NCBI GenBank assembly: GCA_026393475.1
Contig: JAPLAA010000107.1
Location: 1 to 45,413, forward strand
DNA length: 45,413 nucleotides
Direction of reading: 5' to 3'
From: Actinomycetota bacterium
GTDB lineage: Bacteria; Actinomycetota; Acidimicrobiia; Acidimicrobiales; Ilumatobacteraceae
Part shown: piece by piece, positions 25,750-33,097 of the stretch
How the letters are laid out: every line of letters begins with the position of its first letter
Position numbering within the stretch: the first letter of the stretch is position 1
Notes under the pieces: model-generated
The model's database searches: none
Seen by the model: only the letters and a program-made list of their open reading frames with translations
What the model was told of the DNA's origin: nothing
Made by a program: the position numbers and the translations under genes

Positions 25750-26964
25750 ATGACCCGCGCCCCGTCGTCCCGTCGCCCGTTCGCCGTCGTCGTGTCGGTG
25801 TTCGCGGTGCTCGTCGTCCTCGCGTCGTGCAGCACCGACAGCTCCAGTGGCGCCGGCACGACGGCCCTCCTCGACGGTCCGTCCACGTCGGTCGTGGTCG
25901 ACGTCACCGAGGCCCCCACCACCGAGGCGCCGACGACCACGGTCGCGCCGACCACCACCGTCGCACCGTCCACGACGTTGGCAGCCCCGAGCGGCGGGGT
26001 GTTCCCCGGTGCGGAGTGGGCCACGGCCGACCTGCCGGCCGACGTCGACGCGGTCGCCCTCGACGCCGCCGTCGACGTCGCGTTCGGCGCACCGGACGCG
26101 GCATCGCGCGTGCAATCGATCGTCGTCGTGCGCGGTGGCGAGATCGTCTACGAGCGGTACCACCCGCTCGACTCGCCCGACGAGATCATGAACTCGTACT
26201 CGGTGGCCAAGAGCTTCACCTCGGCGGTGATCGGCCTGCTGGTGGGCGACGGCCTGCTCGACGTCGACGAGCGTGCGCCGATCGAGGCGTGGGCCGATCC
26301 GACCGACCCGCGCCACGAGATCACCCTCGAACACCTGTTGCACATGGCGAGCGGTCTGGAGTGGACCGAGGAGTACAGCGCGACCTCGCAGGCGCTGGCG
26401 ATGCTCCAGTCCGAGAACGCATCGGCGTACGTGGCCTCGTTCCCGTTGGAGGCCGAGCCGGGCACGATGTTCGACTACTCGACCGGGACGACGGCGATCC
26501 TGGCCGGGATCGCGATCGACACCCTCGGCGGTGTCGACGAGTTCGAGGCCTATCTGCAGGAACGCCTGCTCGATCCGCTGGGCATCACCAGCACCGAACT
26601 CCTCCGTGACGGCAGCGGTCGCTGGTTCGGGGGGTTGGGCGCCAACCACACGACGCGTGACTTCGCCCGCTTCGGGCTGCTGTTCCTGAACGACGGCATC
26701 TGGAACGGTGAGCGGATCCTGCCGGAGGGGTGGGTCGAGTACAGCCACACGCCGTCACCGTCCAACGAGGGCTACGGCGCGCAATGGTGGCTGGCGGCGG
26801 GGAACGCGTTCGAGGCGCGGGGCCTGTTCGGCCAGTTCGTGCACGTGAACCCCGATCACGATCTGGTGATCGCGATCAACACCACCCAGGGGGGTGACTC
26901 GGGCACCCTGCTGACGGCGACGCTCGCCGCGTTCGGGGCGAGCGAACCCGCCGAGGTGCTCTGA
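25750..26964 (+). CDS. Class C beta-lactamase-type serine hydrolase, lipoprotein
   Basis: This 404-residue protein begins with a lipoprotein signal (MTRAPSSRRPFAVVV.., lipobox LASC), then a long Thr/Ala/Pro linker, then a beta-lactamase/esterase-type domain. The SxxK motif is SVAKSFTSA (about residue 155), the Tyr motif is FDYSTGT, and the C-terminal part has QFVHVNPDHDLVIAINTT. It should act outside the membrane as a D-alanyl peptidase or esterase; true beta-lactam resistance is not implied. The start is ATG at 25750. Confidence 0.88.
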   Translation: MTRAPSSRRPFAVVVSVFAVLVVLASCSTDSSSGAGTTALLDGPSTSVVVDVTEAPTTEAPTTTVAPTTTVAPSTTLAAPSGGVFPGAEWATADLPADVDAVALDAAVDVAFGAPDAASRVQSIVVVRGGEIVYERYHPLDSPDEIMNSYSVAKSFTSAVIGLLVGDGLLDVDERAPIEAWADPTDPRHEITLEHLLHMASGLEWTEEYSATSQALAMLQSENASAYVASFPLEAEPGTMFDYSTGTTAILAGIAIDTLGGVDEFEAYLQERLLDPLGITSTELLRDGSGRWFGGLGANHTTRDFARFGLLFLNDGIWNGERILPEGWVEYSHTPSPSNEGYGAQWWLAAGNAFEARGLFGQFVHVNPDHDLVIAINTTQGGDSGTLLTATLAAFGASEPAEVL

Positions 26965-27016
26965 CCCGGTTTCGCCGGGATGGCCCTGGGCCGCGACTTC
27001 TGGCAAGGTGTGTGAC

Positions 27017-28240
27017 ATGACCGACGTGCAGGCCGGACGTCCCCCGGTGACCGACTGGGCGACCGACTACGACATCTTCGACGAGACCTACATCACCGAT
27101 CCCTACGGGATCTGGGGCGAGCTGCGTGCACGGTGCCCCATCGCGCACACCGAGCGCTGGGGCGGGTCGTGGTTGCCCACGTCCTACGCCGACGTCACCG
27201 AGATCGCCCGTGACATCGAGAACTTCCCGTCGGGGAACGGCATCGCCGTGGTCCCACCACCCGACGGAGCCGGTCCCGGATCGGGCGGCCCGATCCTGTC
27301 GGCGGGCGTTCCGCCGATCAGCGCCGATCCGCCGCTGCACACCTGGACCCGCCGGTTGATCCTGCCGACGATGAGCCCGCAACGCGTGGACGAGTACGAG
27401 GTGTTCACCCGGTCGCTGTGCGTGCAGCTCGTCGACGGGTTCCTCGAGCGCGGCAGCGGCGACGCTGCCGCCGAGTACGCCCAGCAGATCCCGGTCCGGG
27501 TGATCGGCCACATCCTGGGTGTGCCCGACACGATGGCGCCGGCGTTCACCGAGTGGGTGCGCGACGTCCTCGAGTTCGCGCACGACGCCGAGCGTCGCAT
27601 GCGCGGCATCACCGGCATCCTCCAATACCTCACCGGCGCGCTCGACGAGCGCATCGCCACCCCCACCGACGACTTCATCAGCGAGCTGCTCGCGTCCGAG
27701 CACGACGGTCAGCCGATCGAGCGTCCGGTCGTGATGGGGATGTGTGCCCTGTTGCTGATCGCAGGCATCGACACCACGTGGTCGTCGATCGGCTCGGCGA
27801 TGTGGCACCTGGCCACGCACCCCGACGACCGCCGTCGTCTGGTGGCCGAACCCGAGCTGATGCCGACCGCGATCGAGGAGCTGCTCCGCGCGTACTCGCC
27901 GGTCACGATGGCTCGCCGCCTGTCGCACGACATCGACTTCAAGGGATGCCCGATGAAGGCCGGCGACCGGATCCTCATGAACTTCCCGGCAGCCAACCGC
28001 GATCCGGCGGCGTTCCCCGACGCCGACAAGGTCGTGCTCGATCGCCAGGTCAACCGTCACGTGGCGTTCGGGGCCGGGATCCATCGGTGTGCCGGCTCGA
28101 ACCTCGCCCGCATGGAGTTGCGCGTGGCGATCGAGGAGTGGCTGCGCCGCATCCCCGAGTTCGACCTCGACCCCTCGGGCGAGGTCACGTGGGCGGGCGG
28201 TCAGGTGCGCGGCCCGCGCACGATCCCCGTCAGCTTCTGA
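27017..28240 (+). CDS. Cytochrome P450
   Basis: This 407-residue soluble bacterial P450 has the I-helix oxygen-binding motif LLIAGIDTTWS (about 246), the ExxR of EELLRAYSPV and the heme loop FGAGIHRCAGSNLARME (Cys about 361). HTWTRRLILPTMSP is the C-helix. ATG at 27017 has CAAGGT 7 bases upstream, fitting either a weak ribosome site or a leaderless start. The neighbours do not include a ferredoxin or reductase, so redox partners must be elsewhere. Confidence 0.95.
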   Translation: MTDVQAGRPPVTDWATDYDIFDETYITDPYGIWGELRARCPIAHTERWGGSWLPTSYADVTEIARDIENFPSGNGIAVVPPPDGAGPGSGGPILSAGVPPISADPPLHTWTRRLILPTMSPQRVDEYEVFTRSLCVQLVDGFLERGSGDAAAEYAQQIPVRVIGHILGVPDTMAPAFTEWVRDVLEFAHDAERRMRGITGILQYLTGALDERIATPTDDFISELLASEHDGQPIERPVVMGMCALLLIAGIDTTWSSIGSAMWHLATHPDDRRRLVAEPELMPTAIEELLRAYSPVTMARRLSHDIDFKGCPMKAGDRILMNFPAANRDPAAFPDADKVVLDRQVNRHVAFGAGIHRCAGSNLARMELRVAIEEWLRRIPEFDLDPSGEVTWAGGQVRGPRTIPVSF

Positions 28241-28246
28241 CCCGGA

Positions 28247-28261
28247 CTCCCGGTTCGGGAG
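28247..28261. terminator. Hairpin after the P450 gene
   Basis: CTCCCG-GTT-CGGGAG forms a perfect 6-bp stem 6 bases after the P450 stop, in the gap between convergent P450 and MFS genes. There is no T-run. Confidence 0.45.
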
Positions 28262-28286
28262 GCATCGCTGCTCGGGCTGTGTCCGA

Positions 28287-29852
28287 TCAGCGGGCTGCAG
28301 CGCCCTGGGCGTGGGGGTTGCCGGCGGGCAGCTTGCGGTACACGATGCCCGACGCCAGCAGCACGACACACCCGGCGACGATGGCCGCCAGGTGCAGGCC
28401 CGACACGTACGCCTCGCGGGCGATGCGGTTCACGGAGGCACCGATCTCGCCGTCGACGCTGCTCGCCGTCTGCAGCGCGCCGGCGAGGCTCTCGCTCGCC
28501 CGCTCGCGCAGGTCGACCGGCAGGATCGCCAACGCAGGTTCGAGCCGCGTGCCGTAGCGCGACGCGACCAGGCTGCCGAGCACGGCGACACCCAGCGCCC
28601 CACCCAGTTCGCGGGTCGTGTCGTTCATCGCCGAGCCGACGCCGGCCTTGCCGAGCGGCACGGCCGACATGATCGATCCGGTCATCGACGGGATCACCAA
28701 CGCCATGCCGCCGGCCATGGTCATCATCACCGGCAACAGCGCCCAGTACGACGTGTCGATGCGCGAGATCGTGAACAGGAACATCGCGCACGAGACGCAC
28801 ACCAGCCCGAACGCGACCACGCGGTTCGTGCCGAACCTGGCCGCGAGACGCGGCGAGTTGGGGGCGAGCACCATCATCACGGCGGCGAACGGGAGCTGCT
28901 TCACGCCCGCTTCGAGGGTGCCGTAGCCGAGCACCAGTTGGAAGTACTGGGTGAGCAGGAAGAAGAAGCCGAACATCGCGAAGAACACGAGCGTGATGAC
29001 CCCCGCGGCGACGCCGAAGCGAGGGTCGAGGAAGTAGCGCAGATCGAGCATCGGAGCCGAGTTCCGGAGTTCCCACATCAAGAACGCGGCGATGAGGAGG
29101 ATCGCCGCGGCGAACCAGGCGAGGCTGGCATTGCTGGCCCAGCCACGGTGCGGCGCCTCGATGATGGCGTAGACGAGCGCGCCGAGGGCGGCGATCGACA
29201 ACACCGCGCCGATCGGGTCGAGCGCTCCCGGCTCGGGGTCGCGCGACGTGGGGAGCAGCACCTTGCCGGCGACGAGGGCGACGAGGATGATCGGCACGTT
29301 CACGAGGAACACCGACCCCCACGAGAAGTGGGTGAGCAGGAAGCCGCTCGCGACCGGGCCGATCGCGGCGCCGCCGCCCGAGATGCCGGCCCAGATGGCG
29401 ATGGCCTTGCCACGCTCGTGCGGCGGGAAGACGTTGGTGAGGATCGACAGCGTGGCGGGCATGACGAACGCCGCGCCGAACCCCATGACGGCGCGTCCGG
29501 CGATCACCCCGCCGGCGGAGTCCATGAACGCGGCCGACAGCGACCCGGCCAGGAAGATCAGCAGGCCGATCTGCAGGGCCCCCTTGCGGCCGTAGCGGTC
29601 GCCGATCGTGCCGGCCGTGAGCAGCAGGCCGGCGAAGACGAGCCCGTAGCCGTCGACCATCCACTGCTGTGCCGGCGTCGAGGCCCGGAGCTCGCGGGCC
29701 AGGGTGGGGAGGGCGACGTTGAGGGCCGTGTTGCCCACGATCACCACCATCAGGCTGGTGCAGAGCACCGCCAGGATCTTCCAGCGTCGTCCGAAGACCA
29801 GCGGGTCGATCGCCACCACTGCCGTGTCTGAACCGGTGTCACTCGTGGTCAT
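28287..29852 (-). CDS. MFS drug exporter, DHA2 (EmrB/QacA) family
   Basis: The 521-residue protein has about 14 predicted membrane segments. Diagnostic pieces are the motif-C-like start VVIVGNTALNVALPTLAREL, WMVDGYGLVFAGLLLTAGTIGDRYGRKG (motif A) and the helix-5 antiporter region FVMPATLSILTNVFPPHERGKA. Family members export diverse drugs by proton antiport. ATG at 29852 has AGAGGG about 6 bases upstream. It follows the YciI-PPOX gene by 129 bases with a hairpin between, so it is probably a separate unit. Confidence 0.93.
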   Translation of the reverse strand: MTTSDTGSDTAVVAIDPLVFGRRWKILAVLCTSLMVVIVGNTALNVALPTLARELRASTPAQQWMVDGYGLVFAGLLLTAGTIGDRYGRKGALQIGLLIFLAGSLSAAFMDSAGGVIAGRAVMGFGAAFVMPATLSILTNVFPPHERGKAIAIWAGISGGGAAIGPVASGFLLTHFSWGSVFLVNVPIILVALVAGKVLLPTSRDPEPGALDPIGAVLSIAALGALVYAIIEAPHRGWASNASLAWFAAAILLIAAFLMWELRNSAPMLDLRYFLDPRFGVAAGVITLVFFAMFGFFFLLTQYFQLVLGYGTLEAGVKQLPFAAVMMVLAPNSPRLAARFGTNRVVAFGLVCVSCAMFLFTISRIDTSYWALLPVMMTMAGGMALVIPSMTGSIMSAVPLGKAGVGSAMNDTTRELGGALGVAVLGSLVASRYGTRLEPALAILPVDLRERASESLAGALQTASSVDGEIGASVNRIAREAYVSGLHLAAIVAGCVVLLASGIVYRKLPAGNPHAQGAAAR

Positions 29853-29934
29853 GCTCGCCCTCTCCGGCACGGGTGCCGATGCACCGCGCACGTCCGACCA
29901 CGCTAGGACCACGGCCACCGTGCCGGACGAGACG

Positions 29935-29949
29935 GCACCGATTCGGTGC
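29935..29949 (-). terminator. Hairpin after the YciI-PPOX gene
   Basis: GCACCG-ATT-CGGTGC is a perfect 6-bp stem about 33 bases downstream of the YciI-PPOX stop and upstream of the MFS gene. No T-run is seen. Confidence 0.4.
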
Positions 29950-29981
29950 GCCCGGTCGCGCTCCCTCCCCGTTCCGGGCGG

Positions 29982-30641
29982 TCACGAGATGTCGCGGGAG
30001 TGGAACGTCATCTCGTGGGCCTCGCGGTCCTCGTCGAGGCCGAACGAGATCACCCGGCGTGGGTGCAGCCTGATGAGGGGGCGACCGTCCACCTCGATGG
30101 CCTCGGCGTCGGCGCGGATCTCCATGCAGCGCACGCGCCACGGTTCGACCGAGACGATGTCGTCGACGACGAACGCAGCCCGCCCGTTCGTGAGCACGTT
30201 GCGGTACTTCTGACTGCTCGCGAGTCGGAAGCCGTCGATGTCGATGGTCCCATCGGTGGTGTTGACCGTGAAGCCCACGGGGCTGTTCTGCAGTGTTCCG
30301 TCGGCCTTCGCCGTCGCGAGACGCCCGAGTCGCTGTGTGGCGAGGTACTCGAGTTCCACCGCGGTGAAGACCGCTGGCCTGGGCGGAGCGGGCGTGGGAT
30401 AGACGTCGGCGGTCCACCAACGCGACATCGGCAGGCTCGCCACGGTCGCCCCGGCGGCGGCCTCGTCCTCGGCGAAGGTCTCGATGAACACGGTCCGGCG
30501 GGGCATCGAGATGTGGATCGAGCCGAGCCGGCCATCGTCCATGAGCACCTTGACGTGTGCTCGTTCCTCGTCGACGACGGCCAGCACGTCGCTCATGTCG
30601 GTGTCCGGATGGAAGGTGGCGATCACCATGTAGGTGTTCAC
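29982..30641 (-). CDS. Fusion of a YciI/dimeric-barrel domain to a PPOX-class F420-dependent oxidoreductase
   Basis: This 219-residue protein appears to be two domains. Residues 1 to about 80 (MNTYMVIATFHPDTDM.. SIHISMPRRTVFIETFAEDEA) look like a small ferredoxin-like dimeric barrel of the YciI/muconolactone isomerase type. From about 90 on, VELEYLATQRLGRLATAKADG, SPVGFTVNTTDGTIDI and KYRNVLTNGRAAFVVDD match the PPOX-class split-barrel oxidoreductases that use F420 in actinobacteria. GTG at 30641 has GAGGAG 9 bases upstream. It is divergent from soxR and its promoter carries a SoxR box, so induction by redox-active compounds is expected. Confidence 0.82.
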   Translation of the reverse strand: MNTYMVIATFHPDTDMSDVLAVVDEERAHVKVLMDDGRLGSIHISMPRRTVFIETFAEDEAAAGATVASLPMSRWWTADVYPTPAPPRPAVFTAVELEYLATQRLGRLATAKADGTLQNSPVGFTVNTTDGTIDIDGFRLASSQKYRNVLTNGRAAFVVDDIVSVEPWRVRCMEIRADAEAIEVDGRPLIRLHPRRVISFGLDEDREAHEMTFHSRDIS

Positions 30642-30695
30642 GATGGGGGGCTCCTCGGTCGGTGCGGCGTCGCGAATCGACGTCGCCGGGCATCA

Positions 30696-30726
30696 TCGTC
30701 ACACCTCAACCAAACTTGAGGTCAAG
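30696..30726 (-). promoter_or_regulatory. SoxR box inside a 19-bp-spaced promoter of the YciI-PPOX gene
   Basis: CCTCAA-N6-TTGAGG at 30704-30721 has the same arms as the E. coli SoxR operator; the repeat extends to 7 bp arms (30703-30722). On the minus strand it lies between TTGACC (-35, 30726-30721) and GACGAT (-10, 30701-30696), spaced 19 bases, the overlong spacing typical of MerR-family activated promoters. Confidence 0.85.
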
Positions 30727-30742
30727 CGATAGTTTCGAGCAG

Positions 30743-31243
30743 ATGCCCCAGGGTCGAACGTCGTTCACCGAGCTCTCGGTCGGTCAGGTCGCGCAGCGCA
30801 GCGGGCTGGCCGTCTCCGCGCTGCACTTCTACGAGGCGAACGGCCTCATCTCGAGCACCCGCAACGCGGGCAACCAACGCAGGTACAGCCGCGAGACCCT
30901 CCGTCGCGTCGCGTTCATCCGTGCGTCGCAACGTGTCGGCATCCCGCTGGCGGACATCCGTGACGCGCTCGACGCGTTGCCCGACCAGCGCACGCCGACG
31001 CCGGACGACTGGCATCGGCTGTCGAACGCCTGGAGCGAACGGCTCGACGAACGGATCGAGCAGCTCGTGCGACTGCGCGAGGACCTCACCAAGTGCATCG
31101 GCTGCGGGTGCCTGTCGTTCGCCACCTGCCACCTCGCCAACCCCCGCGACGTCATGTCGGCCGAAGGCCCGGGTGCCCGCCGCCTCGTCCCGGGATCGCC
31201 GCGGCCGGTCGCCCCGAGTACCGAGGGCACCAACACGATCTGA
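30743..31243 (+). CDS. soxR: Redox-sensitive MerR-family activator SoxR
   Basis: The 166-residue protein starts with a MerR HTH (LSVGQVAQRSGLAVSALHFYE, then RNAGNQRRYSRETLRRVAFI) and ends with the [2Fe-2S] ligand motif CIGCGCLSFATCHLANP, a C-x2-C-x-C-x5-C arrangement specific to SoxR. ATG at 30743 gives the family-like start; TAGTTT lies 7 bases upstream, suggesting a leaderless transcript. Its binding site overlaps its own upstream region, so autorepression is likely alongside activation of the divergent gene. Confidence 0.94.
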   Translation: MPQGRTSFTELSVGQVAQRSGLAVSALHFYEANGLISSTRNAGNQRRYSRETLRRVAFIRASQRVGIPLADIRDALDALPDQRTPTPDDWHRLSNAWSERLDERIEQLVRLREDLTKCIGCGCLSFATCHLANPRDVMSAEGPGARRLVPGSPRPVAPSTEGTNTI

Positions 31244-31286
31244 TTTCAGATCATATGATCTTTATTTCGATCAACCTGGGTAAGGT
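31237..31286 (+). promoter_or_regulatory. Overlapping GATC palindromes and promoter of the MNT-HEPN array
   Basis: GATCTGA-TT-TCAGATC (31237-31252) overlaps the perfect 12-bp palindrome GATCATATGATC (31249-31260); a fourth GATC lies at 31269. TAAGGT at 31281-31286, six bases before the GTG, can be a -10 for a leaderless message. The first palindrome includes the soxR stop codon. The HTH of the MNT protein is the obvious candidate to bind here. Confidence 0.5.
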
Positions 31287-31292
31287 GCTGTC

Positions 31293-31898
31293 GTGGATCT
31301 GGGCTCACCCGTTCTCGACGTCGCGCCTGCCGTCCGCGGCGCGTTGCTCCAAGCGCTGGCCCGTCTCGAGCAGCCTGTCACTCGGCGGCGGCTCGCTGCA
31401 GCGGCCGGCGTTGCTCCTGGCAACGCGAGCGCCGTCATCGAGGAACTCATCCGTGCTGGTTTGGTGAGCGAGACGGTCGCCGGCCGATCGTCGATGGTCG
31501 TGCTGAACCGGGACCACCTCGCCGCCGGGCCGGTGCTGGCTCTGGCGGGTCTGCGAGGCGAGCTGATCCGGCGGCTGCGCGAGCGGCTGTCCGCATGGCC
31601 CGAACTCGACGGCGCCTGGCTGTTCGGGTCCGTGGCCCGCGGTGACGCCGACCGGACTTCGGACGTGGACATGCTGATCGTCGCCGACGACCTCCAATCA
31701 GATGACCTGCACGAGCGTCTGTCGCGTCTCCAGGCCGATGTTCGCTCGTGGACTGGCAACGACGTGCAGCTCGTCGAGCATTCGCCGTCGTCGTGGCGCA
31801 AGCTCGTCCGAGCCAAGAACCCACTTGTCGAGCAGATCCGGCTCGACGGGATCGTTCTGGCCGGCGACACCGCTTCATTGCTGGGGCGCCAACGATGA
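31293..31898 (+). CDS. HTH-fused minimal nucleotidyltransferase (MNT), antitoxin-type
   Basis: This 201-residue protein has an N-terminal winged HTH (about 14-70: VTRRRLAAAAGVAPGNASAV..ELIRAGLVS) joined to a pol-beta-type nucleotidyltransferase with LFGSVARGDADRTSDVDMLIV (about 109-129), the G-S-x10-D-x-D active site. MNT proteins paired with HEPN proteins act as antitoxins, in characterised cases by adding AMP to the HEPN toxin. It overlaps the HEPN gene by ATGA. The HTH suggests it also represses its own operon. GTG start; AAGG lies 7 bases upstream. Confidence 0.87.
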   Translation: MDLGSPVLDVAPAVRGALLQALARLEQPVTRRRLAAAAGVAPGNASAVIEELIRAGLVSETVAGRSSMVVLNRDHLAAGPVLALAGLRGELIRRLRERLSAWPELDGAWLFGSVARGDADRTSDVDMLIVADDLQSDDLHERLSRLQADVRSWTGNDVQLVEHSPSSWRKLVRAKNPLVEQIRLDGIVLAGDTASLLGRQR

Positions 31899-32281
31899 GT
31901 CGGGGCAAGGGGGCCCGCAAGCCGTGCGACCTGCAGCAGGCGCGCAAGCGTCTCGTCGACGCACGTCAGTTCCTCGAAGCGGCGGAACTGCTCGACGCAC
32001 CCGACGTTGTCGCGACGTGCGCGATCCACGCCGCCATTGCAGCCGCGGACGCGATCACCTGCCATGCGCTCGGTGAGCGGTCGAGCGACGGTACCCACGT
32101 GTCAGCTGTGGATCTTCTGCGCCAGGTCGACACCGGCCTGGCAACGGCGCTCAAACGGGCGCTCGATCGCAAGACCCAGGCGGCGTACGAGAGCGTCGAC
32201 ATCAGCGCGGTCGAGGCGGCGAGCTGTGTTCGCTGGGCCCGCCTGCTGCTCGCCGCGGCCGAGACCCGCTTCGAGGTGTGA
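31895..32281 (+). CDS. HEPN-domain protein, probable ribonuclease toxin
   Basis: This 128-residue, mostly helical protein follows the MNT gene by ATGA. It has a helix typical of small HEPN proteins (TCAIHAAIAAADAITCHALG) followed by R62-x5-H68 (RSSDGTH), matching the HEPN RNase motif Rx4-6H. The C-terminal helix (SCVRWARLLLAAAETRF) fits the four-helix bundle. I infer a toxin role from the MNT pairing; the RNA target is unknown. Confidence 0.83.
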   Translation: MSRGKGARKPCDLQQARKRLVDARQFLEAAELLDAPDVVATCAIHAAIAAADAITCHALGERSSDGTHVSAVDLLRQVDTGLATALKRALDRKTQAAYESVDISAVEAASCVRWARLLLAAAETRFEV

Positions 32282-32356
32282 GCGCCTCAGCCCGACGTCG
32301 GGCTGCAGAACGGCCTTGGCGCCGGCGAGAGGCTGCGAGCTGATCCGCATAGATTC

Positions 32357-33097
32357 ATGATCGTGAACGAGTGGCGACCCGATGTCGACCTCTGGGCGGC
32401 CGTGATCGTTCCGTCGCGGTCCGGCCCGCTCGTTCGAGTCGAGGACCTCGAGCGTGGTCGCGATGAGATCGACGAGCTGCTCGACGACGTCTTCGGCGAA
32501 CCCGACGATCGCGGACCGGGGCCGGTTGACGCGGTCCTCGTCGTGGGTGGTCTCGCAGCGATCGTCGGGGGACAAGTGGCGTCCCTGCCGACGGTCGTGA
32601 CCGTCTGTGGCGCAGCTGCGGCAGCGCTCGGTGCTGTGCTTCCGTTGCGCTCGCTGTGGCGCCGAGTTGGATCGGCGCGGCGAGCGAGCCGTCTCCAGTC
32701 GTTGCTCGGTGATGGCGTGCTTCTGCGAGTCGACCACTCCGGCATCGAGCAATTACTTGCGGCGCACGAAAGGCTGTTGAGTGTCACGGCACCGCTCGCG
32801 AACGCGCCGCGTGCGCGGGTGCACGACGTCGCCCATGCGGCGCTCCTCGAAGTTGCCTCCCTGCTGGGCGGTCGCCCGCCAGGCGCACAGGTGGAGGTCG
32901 ACTACGTCGCCGCGAGAACTCACGCGCTCGAGGACCTCGCAGCAACCGTCGCAGATCCGCGCGTCGGGGACGGCGAAAGTGACCGCAGACGAGCGCTCGT
33001 CGAGGCGCGCCACGAGGTTGAGCAACTGGCCGGCGGTTCGTCGCTGACCGACGCGTCCGACCTGTCGCGTGAACTGCTCGGCATCGATGAAGCCTGA
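32357..33097 (+). CDS. Unknown protein with two predicted membrane segments
   Basis: I do not recognise this 246-residue protein. It has an acidic N-terminal part (residues 30-55 rich in D and E), two hydrophobic segments (about 57-75 VDAVLVVGGLAAIVGGQVA and about 79-96), a basic turn (RSLWRRVGSARRASR) and a soluble, helical C-terminal half. A hairpin membrane protein with a cytoplasmic helical domain is the simplest reading. It follows the HEPN gene by 75 bases and overlaps the next gene by 11 bases, so it is probably translated together with that gene. Confidence 0.7.
   Translation: MIVNEWRPDVDLWAAVIVPSRSGPLVRVEDLERGRDEIDELLDDVFGEPDDRGPGPVDAVLVVGGLAAIVGGQVASLPTVVTVCGAAAAALGAVLPLRSLWRRVGSARRASRLQSLLGDGVLLRVDHSGIEQLLAAHERLLSVTAPLANAPRARVHDVAHAALLEVASLLGGRPPGAQVEVDYVAARTHALEDLAATVADPRVGDGESDRRRALVEARHEVEQLAGGSSLTDASDLSRELLGIDEA

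Noticed and set aside
25750..26964. Reading the serine hydrolase as an antibiotic-resistance beta-lactamase
   Set aside because: The SxxK and Tyr motifs are shared by esterases and D-alanyl peptidases, and nothing in the sequence or its neighbours points to beta-lactam hydrolysis.
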